Of a stretch of 64,000 nt of DNA, positions 47,605-60,210 are shown one piece after another. Origin of the DNA: Juglans regia (Eukaryota; Streptophyta; Magnoliopsida; Fagales; Juglandaceae); contig NC_049909.1 of assembly GCF_001411555.2 (NCBI RefSeq), positions 7,881,485 to 7,945,484 on the forward strand, given 5' to 3'. Below the pieces are notes generated by a model. That model did not search any database. It was not told the DNA's origin and saw only the letters and a program-made list of their open reading frames with translations. The position numbers were made by a program, and so were the translations under genes. Positions within the stretch are counted from its first letter, which is position 1, and every line of letters starts with the position of its first letter.

Positions 47605-48601
47605 CCTATTTGTCATTCACCCATTGGAGGGCTGTTGTTTGGGGTTTATTAGATGGCCCGATAAGAAGATTTCCTCTAAAAACAAGGTTTTAAAAAATAT
47701 AACTTTAAGCTTATTCATTGTCCTCTCAGAATCCTCAAAGCTTCTATCATTTCGCTCCCTCTAAATATATCAACACAAACATATAGAGGCCATCTTCCAT
47801 ATTACTACCACCCGAGGATGGCCGCAGAGTCCTCTCCAGCTTGCTAGAAAATCCACCAGCTTATGAGGCATGGCCCAGGATAATTCTATTCTTGCAAGAA
47901 AATCGTCCCACAAGGTCCTTGCCACCTCATAATGTAGAAGCATGTGATCTACTGATTTTCTATTCTTTTTACACAAGCAACACCAATCCAACATCATTAC
48001 TCAATGTTTTCTCATATTCTCTATAGTAAGAATCTTGTCTAAGGAGATTCTCCAAACATAAAAAGCTTATTTAATAGGGGCTTTCATCTTATATATTTTC
48101 CTTCAAGGAAAAGGTGTCATGCCTTGGCTAGTTAGAACTTGGTAGAACAATCTAACTGTGAATCTACCTTTCTTGGAGGGGCTCCAGCTGATGTTTTCTA
48201 TGGTGCCCTTAATCACCTTAGTAGAATATAGTAAGGCAAAGAACTCAGTGATAACCTCCAACTCCCAATCACGTGCCTCCCTAATGAAATCTGTATTTCA
48301 TTGAGGAGATCCATGAAAGAAGAATCAGAGATCAGCTACTGAAGCATCATTCCCCGTACAAGGTCAAAAATGTCAGGGAATGCTTTTTAGGCTTTGTTCA
48401 CCATACCATTTGTCATGCCAAAATTTGACTCGAGACCCATCACCTACTTCAATATGTGCATGGTTTAGGAAAGTCTCCCACCCTTTCCTAATGCGTTTCC
48501 ACAAACCCACCCCATATGGTCCACGTACCACATTCGAGCACCATCCTCCCCAAACTTCGAATCTATAACTGACTTCCGTAGGACCCCCTTCTTGTTGGTA
48601 C
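47605..48601 (-). pseudogene. LINE C ORF2 3' part (zf-RVT and C-terminal tail)
   Basis: Read right to left, the part adjoining the inserted LTR continues the RT C-terminal region: GPYGVGLWKRIRKGWETF, HIEVGDGSRVKFWHDKWYG. This is followed by the zf-RVT block at ~48000-47770 (LDWCCLCKKNRKSVDHMLLHY) with its C-C-H residues, then a tail (DRSFEDSERTMNKLKVIFFK) at ~47720-47650. Frameshifts are visible (for example near 48560). The 3' end is near 47605; no poly(A) is evident. Confidence 0.85.
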
Positions 48602-48606
48602 TGGCA

Positions 48607-51600
48607 TAAGGCACCCCCAGCCCCCGCTTGGGATTTGGTGGAAACTGAAACGCCGGAACATGCAACACCAGGGTTACCTGCCCCTCGTACATGACAGATA
48701 AGATGCAATGCACCTAATGATAACTTGCAGTATGCAGTATATCGCAGCGGAAAGTCAACTTAAGTCAAATGTTGGAATAATAGCTATGGTACCGAAAATA
48801 AACATAAAATCTCAAAAGTACTTCATAATCCATAAGAGTCATCATAGTTGTTATGAGTTTCCAAAGAACTCCCAAAAACACGAGACCAAAACATTAAAGC
48901 TAAACAGAAAGTCATTTCCCCAAAAGTGGTGCCATAACATAAGTCTTTAACTTTAGTAAGATTCGGGCTTCACGCGCTTCTCCAAAGCTTGCTCTTTGTC
49001 CCGATTATGGGATCTCTGAAACTTCTCAATATCTTGTAGTATCTTGGTGATTTCTTGATCATTAGACTCTAGGTGGTCCAAGATAGAAGGCTTGCTTGGG
49101 CCTCTGACCATTTTAGGCACGATCCTCTGCAGAGGAAGTGCTGTCCTCTCACGCTTCGTCATTTGCGCCCTCTTGGGTTCCTGTCAAGACTACTTTCATT
49201 CTGAATGGGGGAATGATAGTGGGGAAAATACAACAGTGAGATTTTGAGAAATCTCAATAAGTAAACATTTAACATGTAACAGATATCGTAAGCATATGAA
49301 AGCAAACTTAACAATGAATGCATGGACATGAGACTTTATTTATGGATTTGACCTTTCCACAAAGACAACGTTTAAAACATGACTTTCATGACCTTTCTTT
49401 CATAAACATTCTTTCTTTATTTTATACTTGTTCTTTAACATACTTATGAGCTCAAGGTCTTGCTTGACTTATAACATATAATTGGATACTTCACGGCTCC
49501 CCTATGTACCGTGTGTTTCCCACTAGTTACCGCATCAACCATTGGCTACTTTGACCATGGTGACTACGTCTTATCTTTCATATATGACAGTTCGTAAATC
49601 GCCTTCACCATAGGTGCATCCACTAGCTTTAGGTGTGATCCCACTCCGGTGTCCTTTCCTTTTAGGAACCATTCGAGATTCGCCGACAGTACTTCGTCGA
49701 CCCAAGGGGTATCCCTCTCATCGGACACATGAAATGTTGAAATGCTTCATCATAATCATATGACATATATGCATGCAATTACGGCTTGAAAATATTAGAA
49801 CATGAGAACATGTTCCTTTATAAAGATTTTAGGGCATTCACATCAACCAAGAAGCATACATTCCAATATTTTCTATACAAGGGTCAAAACATACAAACCC
49901 TAGCATAATCAAGAGTCATTCTTAACTCATCAAACTTAAATCACTAATGATCATACTTCATCTATGGGGTTGGCTGAAACCTCTTGTTTTAGAAAACATG
50001 TATTTCCAATCACTCTTCATGAACTTAGAATCTTCTAATGTGTTGAAGAAAACCTTTATTAAAGAATACTCATGGATGGCCGAAATCTTTAGTGGTCATG
50101 GACAACATTTTCATGGATTTAATCCCATACTAAAAACGGTTAAGTGACAACATTCATGTACAAACCATCATAGTAAAAACCGAAACTCTAGCATGGCTTC
50201 TTACTCCTTTTTCGTAACAAACACATCTTCCATAAACCATTTTAAAACATGCTTTAAAATAATCATATCAAGAGAAGTTCATAGCACATGGAAGAACATC
50301 AAAGTCAAACCACATAAAACTGAATCAACCAACAAGTTCTCATGACATACATAAATTATCCAAGTACAAATTAGTTGTTTACTTACAAAAATCCATAATA
50401 TAATTATAGCAAACAAGCTGAAAAATCACATGTAATACTAGTTAGGATCATTATTCAAGAAAAACCCTAACCTATGTGTTCAAGTGTAGTGCTCTATACA
50501 TCTCTTTTCTTTTTCAAGAAAAGATTCCAAGCATTCGGACCCTTCCCCCCTTGAATCTGAAACTCATCTTCAACAAAACCTTAGCTTAAAGAACACTAGT
50601 GACATGGCCTTTAATCTCAAAAACACCATGCTTTAAGGCTTAAAACAAGTAGGGTTATGTTTATCTTTCTTTGATGAAAACCCTAATCTAACCTTGTGAG
50701 TGTAGGCATGGGTTCATATGGGAGAACCATTCAAAACACAAGCTAACTCCTTCTAGCTCAAGTGTGTGGGTGTTAGAGCATAAGTTCTAGATGAACTTTG
50801 CTTAAACCGAAACTTCTCTTCCTTGAAGCCTTGCTTGTGTGTGTGTGTAACAAAAGAAAATTTGGCTTCATACCTTCTATGTTTCTCTTTTTGAAAGTAT
50901 CTTCTCACTTTACTTATCCTTGAAAGAATGTTTGGGTAAGAAGAGAATATTTTGGAGAGTGTTTAGATGGTGAGAAAGTGATAGAAACTTGGAGGAAATG
51001 GTGATGACTGAAACTCTCAAGAGCAATGCACAAAATGGCCAAAGGTCCTAGGGTTTTTGGCTCCTTCCCTTTTATAGACACTCAAAAGCTTCTTGCATGG
51101 GCCAAGCTCTTGCATGGATGCCATGTGGCGTGTAGCCTTATGACCTCTTCCTCTAGCTCATCATTTGATTGAGTTGGAAACCACAAGCACCTTTTTGCAT
51201 GTGGCGCTTCCTTCCTCCAAAACCGAAGCTCACTTCCCCTTTTGCCCTCAATTTCATGTCTTCGTTCATTGTATCTTATGGTTATAAGGTCTTTTATCAA
51301 ACTCAAATCTTTCTCAATCTCTTACATGTGTGCATGAGTGCCAAATAGCACGTGAGGAGTGTGTGTGTGTGTGTGTGCATGGGCTACCAAACCCTTCTTT
51401 TTCCTAGGAGATCTTCTTTTCACCATATTTTTGGAAAAGCATGTGATTGGTTTCTTTTTGCACAAAAGTCCTTGCCCTAGCCATCCACCTCAAGGGGTTC
51501 TTACACAAGATTTTCGTTCTAGAAGGCCCTAGGCATGTAAGCCTTTCTTCCAACCTTGATCTTTCCCTTTCCCAATACAACTTTTTACCTACCTTTATGT

Positions 51601-52047
51601 GTGTATGACACATGGCAAAAAGCAATCCTCTTTCCTCCATGGTTGCCGTCCATGGCCTCTTGGCCTTCCCTAGGTTCCACTTTTCCATAACCTAATCACT
51701 CCTTTCTAGAATCACTTTCCTATAATGACATGTGTCAAAACTTTTCTTCCTACAAGCAAATATCCTTATGCATGAGTGACACATGGCAAGAAATAATTGG
51801 TCCCCTATGGTAGGCGTGTAAGCCAACCCTAATTTCTTCTTAGCTCACTTGCTTATTTCCATCTAGATTCATCAAGCCCTAGACATAGCTCTATGGATGA
51901 CAAATAAAATGCTAGAACTTAAGTTGGGTGCGAGTCCTAATTCCTTTGGGCTTTAAAACCCTAATTCCTAAAAAGGCCAAAATTCTCAAGGGCTTATGAT
52001 AAATAAAATAAAATTACACAAAAGCCTAGAAAGTCTTGGTCATCAGA
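48607..52047 (-). mobile_element. LTR inserted in LINE C (about 3.4 kb, minus)
   Basis: The left end on the plus strand (GGCACCCCCAGCCCCCGCTTGG) is homologous to the end of the solo LTR at 24278, and the two share a further block (TACATGACARATAAGATGCAATGCA) soon after. The flanks tggca (48602-48606) and tgcca (52048-52052) look like a 5-bp duplication with one mutation. Removing the LTR and one copy rejoins LINE C codons in frame (...KWLWQYQQE...). No pol domains are inside, so it is a solo LTR. A block at 49200 links it to LTR D. Confidence 0.75.
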
Positions 52048-52052
52048 TGCCA

Positions 52053-55000
52053 CAACCATTTACCCAGTATAACTTGATTGAACTTCATCAAATTATGGAT
52101 CCCTAAGCCACCCCAAGATTTTGGTTGCAAACAATTGACCAATTCACCAAGTGGAAGTTGAAGTCGTCTCCCATCCTACTCCACAAGAAATCCCATTGTA
52201 GCTTCTCATTATGATTGGCTACCTTTGTAGTGATTTGGAATAACGACATAAAATATGTAGGTAAATTAGAGATGGTACTTTTGATAAGACAAGTATACCC
52301 CGTTTAGACAAGTATAACCTCTTCCAAGAAGCCAATCTACATTCTCCCTTTTCAATCACGGCATTCCAAATCCCCTCCAATTTGAATGAAGCACTCAACA
52401 GTAAGGCAAGATACTTCATAGGTAGAGAAGATACCTTACATCCCAAGAGATGAGCTAAATTCATCGCATTGGGAACAACTCCCACCAGTACCAATAAAGA
52501 CTTGGCAAGATTCATTCTCAATCTAGAAACAGCTTCAAAACAATGGAAGAGAGCCCTCAAAGATTGAATGTGCCCATGATTTGCTCTACAAAAGATGAGA
52601 GTATCATCGGCAAAAAACAAATGAGAAATATCAATAGAGTCATAATCACCATTCCCCACTGAGAAGCCATTGATAAGGGTGTAACCAGTCCAGTTTTGGA
52701 CATATTTTAGAACCGAACCGGTATACACTAGTTTTGATATTTGAATAACTAAGATCGCAACGGTTACACCCCCAAACCGTTACTACAGGTTTGGTCTATT
52801 TTTTCGATATATTATATATATAGTATATATAATATGATATATATATATTATAGTATATAATAATATAGTGATAAATGATAATATATTGTAGTATATTATA
52901 ATATATATTATAATTGTATTATAAACTATAGTGATATATTATAATATATAGTGATATTGTATTAGTATAACTACTAATACTATAGACTATAATGATAAGA
53001 TATAGTTATTTATATAGGGTCTTAAAATTTAATGTTATTTTAATTAGTAATTTAGCATATAATAGAAGATTATTTTATATATAATTATGTATATTAGATA
53101 TAAAAATTATATATAATATAAAACATATTTTATATAATATAAAAATTTAAAATATATATTTATATGAACCGGTCTGGTCTAGTGTTAAAAAAATGAAAAC
53201 CAAAACCAGACCGATTTCGACTGGTTTGGAAAAAAAATGGAACCAGTACCTGACCAAACTCACCGGTTCGGTTCGGTTTACCGGTTTTTTTTTCACCCCT
53301 AGCCATCAAGGAAGCCACCTTTCAAAAGGCCTAAAATCATCTTATTAAGAGTTTCCATGACAACGATGAAAAGTAATTGATAGAGCAGATCCCTCTATCT
53401 CAAGCCACAAGAGGAGTAAAAAAAAATCATTTGCAATCCATTTACTAAGATAGAAAAGCAAGGTGTAGAAATTCAAAGCATGCAATTTCACCCCAAAACC
53501 ACATATATGCTTTTTCCATGTCTAGTTTGCACAATAATCTAGGTTCTTTAGATTTGAGTCTTTCGTCCAAGGCTTCATTGGGAATTAATGCTGAGTCAAG
53601 AATTTGTCTTCCTTTGACGAACACATTTTGAGGATTCAAAATTAACTTCTCATTCACCACACTAAATCTACTCGCTAGGACTTTAGAAAGGATTTTGTAC
53701 ACCCCATTCACTAAGCTAATATAGCTGTAGTCTCTGACATCCACGGACCACATTATTTTTAGGAACGAGAGCTAAACAAGTAGCATTTAGACTTTTTTTC
53801 AAACCTTTCATAAGCTTGAAACTCTTGGAACACCCTCATGAGATCATCCTTGATCACTTCCCAACAAACTTGCAAGAAACCCATGGTAAAATCGTCAGGG
53901 CCTAGAGCATTGTCACTAGCCATGCTTCAGATCACTTTACATGGTTAATCTTTGTCGAACAGCCTCTCAAGCCACCTTGAACCATGTTGGTCTAATTATT
54001 CAAAATTTAATAAGTCCACTTTAAGACTCCATGTTTACTGTTCTGAAAGGAGGTGCTCATAATACTATACAATGTGGTTCTTGATGACAAGCTAGTCCGA
54101 GGAAAGAGCACTATCTACCATCAAAGCCTCTATTGTATTATTCGTCCTATACGAATTAGCCACCCGAGGGAGGAACTTCGTGCACTTATCTCCCTCCTTT
54201 AGTCATAGTTCCCTTGATTTTTGTCTCCAAGAGATCTCCTCCATCAATGTTGCTCTTTCAAGTTCCATGACTACCTGACTCTTACGGATTCTCTCTAATT
54301 CAAAGAGAGACCTCTCCTCCTCCTCGCCCTCCAAACCATGTAGCTCCTCCAAGAGAGAGCACCCCTAGTGGGCCACATTCCTAAAAACTTGTTCGTTTCA
54401 TTTCTTCAAATCATTCTTCGGTGCTTTTAGCTTTTTTTCCATTATGAAACTTGGAGACCTTGGAAGAAATACGATGACCACCATTGTCAGATCTTGTTTA
54501 CAAAATCTTCAGTTTTAAGCAACATATTCTCAAATTTAAAATACCTTCTGCCACCTCTGATTCCTCCACTACCCAAGATGATAGGGAAATGGTCTAAGCA
54601 TAACCTGGGTACTCTTTTTTTAAGTACATATGAAAAATGTAAATCCCAATTTGGAGTTATAAAAACCTATCAATCCTCGACCAATACGGGTGTTCACGAT
54701 TTTTGGACCACGTGAACATGCCTCCAATGAAAGGAATATCCATAAGCTCATATTTGAAAATTAGAATAATCCCTTATATTGGGGTTAATGTGATATGCAC
54801 CCGATCTTTCACTTGGGAAGTGAGTGAAATTAAAGTCATATACAACTTGGTAGCTCACCAACTAAGGAGCCTTGCCAATTCTTCCCATAATAATTGTCTT
54901 TTGGAATCAAGATTAGGGCCATATACTCCTGCAAATGCCCACATGAATCCGTCTTCTATATTCTTAAAGGAGCAACTCACGGTAAATTCTCCTACAAATT

Positions 55001-55260
55001 CATCCATTCTCTCCACCACCCTTTTATCATACATAACTAAAACAACCCCGGATGCCCCTTTAGATGGCAAGTATGACCAACCAACATGATAGCATCTCCA
55101 TAAGCTTTGAACTAATTCTCTAGTAATAAATTGCAGCTTAGTCTCCTATAAACAAATGATATCACCCCTCCATTGTTTGAGTAAGTTTCTAATTTGGAGT
55201 CGCTTGTTACTCTCATTTAGCCCCTTTACATTCCATAATATAATTTTTTGTTTCATAAAG
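52053..55260 (-). pseudogene. LINE C ORF2 (endonuclease and reverse transcriptase)
   Basis: The endonuclease begins at about 55254 (MKQKIILWNVKGLNE, the typical WN-GL start) and continues through FAGVYGPNLDSKRQLLWEEL near 54910. The RT region starts near 53920 with LGPDDFTMGFLQVCWEVIK, then [20 protein letters not shown] and [19 protein letters not shown]. It is split by MITE 4 (52674-53301) and resumes GFSVGNGDYDSIDISHLFFA with FFADD at about 52600. The thumb region ends at 52053, where the LTR interrupts it. Stops and shifts are frequent. It is an L1-type LINE of a lineage different from LINEs A and B. Confidence 0.88.
52674..53301. mobile_element. hAT-type MITE 4 (628 bp) inside LINE C RT
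   Basis: The termini are TAAGGGTGTAACC and ...CACCCCTA, with the 8-bp duplication gccattga (52666-52673) and gccatcaa (53302-53309), two mismatches. Removing the element and one copy restores a continuous LINE C frame (GGFLNGFSVGNG). The subterminal CCGGT motifs are partly degraded and the core is TA-rich. Confidence 0.9.
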
Positions 55261-55261
55261 A

Positions 55262-55658
55262 GACCATATTTTCCCTTCCCTTGGCACAGCCTTGATTTGA
55301 GCTCCTCTCTCCTACATCATCATTCATTGCCCAAGTAAGCCTCTTGAGTTCTCCCGCTCTCTTTCTGGCTAAAATGTGAGATGGGTCAGAGCTCGAATGT
55401 GAGTATCCAGCCTCTATAGCTATGAGTAATGCCATGAGTTCATCTTTGAAACCCTCACACAAGATCCCTATACAATGCTTGATCTCCTTAACTGTTTGAG
55501 TAACCTAATCTGACATGCTGGGGTAAAACGAATTTAAAGGAATAGGTTGTTCCCCATCATCTGTTGTCTTGCGCATCCTTGTGTACTCCCTCCCTTCAAC
55601 CACCATTTTTGACAACTATTACTACCCACCATCCCAATCAGACTCACATAATACCAAG
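55262..55658 (-). pseudogene. LINE C inter-ORF region
   Basis: Between endonuclease and MITE 5, the minus strand holds an open segment ending RKRAGELKRLTWAMNDD. It resembles the basic linker at the end of ORF1 / before ORF2 of this LINE type. No catalytic domain. Confidence 0.55.
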
Positions 55659-56304
55659 TAAGGGAGAAAGTTGGTCAGTCCGAATTGGAGAAACTGATCG
55701 GACCGGTTGGTTCGGTCTGGACTGAACTGACCCAGGACCAAGACTGGTCGGTCTCGGTCCCAGAAATAGAGGATTGAGAATTTTCGGTCCGGTCCCGGTC
55801 CAAGGGTTTCCCACCCCGAACTGGACCAGACCGACTGAATTTAAAAAATATATACTTTATATAATAATTATATAATTAGTTATGTAATTTTCATCTAACC
55901 TATCACCATTAAAAATATAAGTTTTTTTATATGTTATTAACAAATTAATATTCTATCAATTAAGTAATGTATAATATCAATTAACTAATTATACAGTAAT
56001 TATATAAGTTAAGAATGTAATTCTCATCTAATTTATTATCATTGACCATATAACATAATTTTTTATTGAGTTAGTTACATAATACACATTAATAATTCAT
56101 TTAATTTTAATTTAGTATTTTAAATAAAAAATTTTATTAATTTATTTTAAAAAAATAAAAATAATAAACAAATAATTGGGCCGGACTAAACGAAAGATCA
56201 GAACAGTCCGATCCCTAGGGATGTTCGATCTGGTTCAGTCCAAGGAAAAAGATGGATTTTGGTCCATCACCCCCCAGACCGGACCATACTGATTTACACT
56301 CCTA
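55659..56304. mobile_element. hAT-type MITE 5 (646 bp) in the LINE C leader of ORF2
   Basis: The termini are TAAGGGAG and ACACTCCTA, with a perfect 8-bp duplication ataccaag (55651-55658 and 56305-56312). The GGTCCGGT-like subterminal blocks show GGTC/GACC decay, like MITE 3. No ORF. It is 43 bp from the left end of the copia element. Confidence 0.9.
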
Positions 56305-56347
56305 ATACCAAGACTCCTTCCATTTCGACCTCCCCCACAACACATAG

Positions 56348-56715
56348 TGTTGTATTTATTTTTGTAAATAGTGGACTAGCATTAACATTTAGTCATAGGG
56401 CCCATAATGAGATGGGTCATTTCAATAGACACATATGGAGGCCCTTACTCTCAACCCACTTTAAAAATAGAACTAGCCCATTGAGTTCTATATAGGCTTT
56501 TTGTTCTTCCTCTCCTCTCTCTTAGGGCAAGAACAAAAATCTGACAAAGAGGGATAGAATGTAGTTCTGTCCATAGCTGGAAGTCTTCCTCCTTTGCAGG
56601 AACCCTAAAGTTCTATAGAAAATCCATCACAACTTATTGAAGGTATGAACTCTCAATTTTATTGAATACATGCTTTGATTATGGGAAGAAATAATCACAT
56701 CTTGTGATTCTAACA
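56348..56715 (+). repeat. Copia 5' LTR
   Basis: 368 bp, starting TGTTGTATTTAT and ending GATTCTAACA. By hand alignment to the 3' LTR I count roughly 30 substitutions and one 6-bp indel (aactag near 56470), i.e. about 9 percent divergence. The duplication is therefore not recent. Confidence 0.95.
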
Positions 56716-56717
56716 GT

Positions 56718-56733
56718 TGGTATCAGAGTTATC
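56718..56733 (+). promoter_or_regulatory. Copia primer binding site
   Basis: TGGTATCAGAGT, two bases after the LTR end, is complementary to the 3' end of initiator tRNA-Met (canonical TGGTATCAGAGC) except for the last base. It is the standard priming site for minus-strand synthesis. Confidence 0.9.
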
Positions 56734-57116
56734 TTCCTATTTTTCATGGCTGTGTTCTCTTACTTTTCGTTCACTGTTGGGATGACTTAACTCTAAAATA
56801 TTCAACAAATAGAGAGAGACTGATGTAGCAAGATTTTTTTATGGGTTTATCTCTTTTGGTTTCCGCAAATCGTATAATAAAGCAAGATTTTTCCATTGGG
56901 ATTGGTTGTAAGTTTTTTTGAATTTTTTAACTTGTGGTTGGAGTGAATTCTTTCTCTGGTAGCTTATCTCTTGATTCCATCCATGTGTTCATTAGATATT
57001 GGAACTAGGGTGGGGCGCTCTTTATGCCTTTCCTTTCCATTTTGTAAAAAAGGAAAAAATTCGTCTTCTTCTCTTCTTTGTAAATTCTAAAGATTTTTAT
57101 TTTCGTCCATATGCCA

Positions 57117-57122
<6 letters not shown>

Positions 57123-57149
<27 letters not shown>
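57123..57149. repeat. (AG)n microsatellite in the copia leader
   Basis: About 14 AG dinucleotides in the 1-kb noncoding leader between the primer site and gag. No other feature is seen in 56734-57700. Confidence 0.95.
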
Positions 57150-57153
<4 letters not shown>

Positions 57154-57709
57154 AGTTTTGTTCAAATAAAGTATAGTATAGTAGTACTGTCTGTTGTGCT
57201 ATTTTATAATTTTTTTTGTTGCAATAAAGAATCTTATGTAGAGATACTCTTTTGAAGGGTTATGTCATTTTGTTGTAATATCGATGGTTTGGAGTGGCTA
57301 TGTACCAACCTCTCATGGGACTAGTCATGATAAATTATCAGAATTGTTATATTGATCCTACTTCCTCTTAATGACAATTATACTAAGATCCATACGGATA
57401 GAGAATTTGCCCTACCGGCAAACCATTATTTGGTAGGATGTTTAAGACGATAAAGATAATAGTTAAGTGCTTGGCACTTGGTGGCCTAGTCCTATCCTCT
57501 CGGTGGCGGGTCATTTTAAGTCTTTGTATTTAATTATTTTGTTTTACCATGTGTAGGAGCCTTTTATGTATCTTGGGCTCTAGCATAGTGCGTAAGAGTC
57601 TATTTTGAATAAAACTCTAGCATGGATATAAGATTGCCTAATGGAGACATTTATGGGTGCATGTTTCTTCTTCCACATACATAATAAATTTTGTTATATT
57701 CTCTTTAGC

Positions 57710-58560
57710 TTATGGCAATGCGGCTCTGTCTATCTCTTTGTCTGCCACCAAGAGTCTAACAAGAACCAATTATGAGGATTGGTATGAGTCTCTCACTATT
57801 AATTTGGCTATCATGAATTTGGATTTGGCTTTGAGGGTTGATGCGCTTGTTGAACCCACTAGTGAAAGTTCTGCAGCTAAAAAGATTCGTTATGAGCAAT
57901 GGGTGCATTCTAATAGGACTTGTCTCATGATTATAAAGTATACTATTGACAAGTCTATCAGGTAGAGCATAGCTGATACAGATAGTGCTAAAGAATATCT
58001 TGATGTCGCTGGGAAGAAATTTACTAAGTTTGATAAGGCAGAAAAGGGAACTCTGATGAAACTTCTTACTACCACAACCTATGATGGGGTTAGTGGAGTT
58101 TGAGAGCACATCATGAATCTTACTCATTTCTTTAACAAGCTTAAAGGAATGAAAGTTGAGTTAGCAGATAGCTTTCTTGTATGGCAAGTGCTTGAATCTT
58201 TGCCACCTCAATTTGATGTACTCAAGACCACTTATAATGCTCAGAAAGATGAATAGAGCTTGAGTGAAATGACTGCTATTGTAACTCAAGAAGAGGTGGT
58301 GATGAAAAAGGCCAAGTCTCATGCTGCTTTCATAGTAATTGTTGATAAAGGGAAGAAGAAGTTCTTCAAGGGTAATAGTAGCAACTCTTGTAAGATTAAG
58401 AAATCTAGGAGGCCTCCTTAGCAAGCTAGCGTGAGTGTTCCAAATGGGTCCAAGAAGGAAGGTTTTAAGGGAAAGTGCAACTTATGTTGTTTGTTTGGAC
58501 ACAAGAAGGTTGATTGTAGGAGATTTAAGGCTTGGTTAGACAAGAAAGGTACACGTTCGC
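57710..58560 (+). pseudogene. Copia gag
   Basis: The frame reads LSATKSLTRTNYEDWYESLT then LALRVDALVEPTS and RYEQWVHSNRTCLMIIKYTI, and further on DLVWQVLESLPPQFD-like and LSEMTAIVTQEE blocks. This is the gag polypeptide of copia-type elements. It ends in a CCHC zinc knuckle CNLCCLFGHKKVDC (CX2CX4HX4C intact, about 58474-58518). In-frame stops occur at about 57963, 58101, 58255 and 58421. It packaged element RNA in active relatives. Confidence 0.88.
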
Positions 58561-58587
58561 TACTAGTGTGTTTTAAGTCTAGTCGAT

Positions 58588-58812
58588 GTGCCTTCTGGTA
58601 CTTGGTGGCTAGATACTAGTGTAACCATTCACACTAAAAATTCTTTGCAGAAATTAAGGAACCACAGAAAACTAATTGATACAGAGTTGATAGTAAATAT
58701 GGGCAATGGTGTGAAGGTTAAAGTTGAACATATTGGTGCAGTTAGACTTATTTTGGCTTCTAAGCATATTTTGAACTTGTTTGAAATTGCTTTTATACCT
58801 TCCATCAGGTAA
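58588..58812 (+). pseudogene. Copia protease remnant, integrase deleted
   Basis: GTWWLDTSVTIHT carries the catalytic-site region (D-T-S where D-S/T-G is usual, so the active-site Gly is lost), followed by MGNGVKVKVEHIGAVRLI and ILNLFEIAFIPSIR. Instead of the expected pre-integrase zinc finger and DDE core, the sequence jumps at about 58810 to GKRPSMHHFRIWGC, the block just after the integrase core. More than a kilobase has been lost. Confidence 0.8.
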
Positions 58813-60210
58813 GAGGCCTAGTATGCATCATTTCCGTATTTGGGGCTGTAAAGCGGAAATAAGGTCTTATAATCCTCAGTAGAAGAAACTTGATCATAAA
58901 ACCATTATTGGTTATTTTGTTGGCTATTGTATGGGATCAAGAGGCTCTAGATTCTATTGCCCTTCTAATGTTACTAGAGTTATTGAATCTAATCGAGCCA
59001 TTTTCTTTGAGGATGTTAGTGACAGTGAGAGTTTTGCACCACGTGAAGTTTTATTTTGGGAGGAGCATGTTGTTATACATGTTTAAGTTACTCCTCCATC
59101 AGTGGCTGCACCACCATTGACAGAGGGAACCAGTACTGTTGTCAAAGACCCTGTTGTTGGCACTATAGTTGATGTTGATGTGGGGACCGATGATATTGTT
59201 TTGAGGAGATCATAGAGAATTCTTAGACCACCAATTTCAGATGATTATATTGTTTATTTACAGGAGCATGAGTTTAATATTGTCTATTTAAAGAGGCCAT
59301 TGATAGTCCTCAATCTTCATATTGGATGGATGCTATGCATGATGAGATGGCATCGATGTGTCAAAATGGTATATGGGACTTGGTTGAACTACCATGTGGC
59401 TATAGGCCAATTGGTTGCAAATGGGTTGTTAAGACCAAGCATAATTTTGAAGATCAGGTAGAAAGGTATAAAGCTAGGCTTGTTGCTAAGGGCTTTAACC
59501 AAAGAGAAGACATTGATTATAAGGACACTTTCTTGCATGCTTTAACCAATGATTCTTTTCGAATTATTATGGCATTGGTGGCTCATTTTGATCTCGAGCT
59601 ACATCAAATGGATGTCAAGACATCTTTCCTTCATGGACATCTATTTGAGGATGTATACATGATGCAACTAGATGGTTTCCAAGTGAAAGAAAATGAACAC
59701 ATGTTGTGTAAACTTAACAAGTCCATTTATGGGCTTAAGCAGACATCGAGACAATGGTACATAAAGTTTGATGAGATTGTTACCTCTTGCAGTTTTAAGG
59801 AGAATCATGTTGATCAATGCATATATTTGAGGGCCAGTGGGAGTAAGTATATCTTTCTTGTTATTTATGTTGATGATATATTACTCTTTGCAAATGACAT
59901 TGAGCTTCTGTTTGAGACAAAATGCATGTTGTCATCTCATTTTGATATGAAAGATCTTGGTGAGGTCTCTTATGTTTTGGGCATCCAGATTTTTTTTGAG
60001 AGATCTAAAGGTGTTCTTGGATTGTCTCAGAAAACCTACATCAATCGAGTTTTAAGTAGGTTTAATATGCATTCTTGTTCTCCTGGGAAAGCACCTATTA
60101 TAAAAGGTAATAAATGTTCTAAGTCTCAATGCCCTCAGGATGATAGTGAGAGGACTCAAATACAAACGGTTCCCTATTCGTCGGTTGTGGGTAGTTTGAT
60201 GTATGCTTAA
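58813..60210 (+). pseudogene. Copia integrase tail and reverse transcriptase
   Basis: The integrase C-terminal block (HFRIWGCKAEIRSYNPQ, KTIIGYFVGYCMGSRG) is followed by a linker (RRSXRILRPPISDDY). The RT frame at 59326-60210 is open for 294 codons: WDLVELPCGYRPIGCKWVVK, KARLVAKGFNQREDIDYKDT, ELHQMDVKTSFLHGHL and YGLKQTSRQWYIKFD. It has an intact catalytic box YVDDILLFAND at about 59866-59898. The frame closes at a TAA where relatives continue MYAMVCTRPD. It is the best preserved coding part of the element. Confidence 0.93.

Noticed and set aside
56718..56733. tRNA gene at the TGGTATCAGAG site
   Set aside because: It is only the complement of a tRNA 3' end right after an LTR, so a primer binding site, with no tRNA fold.
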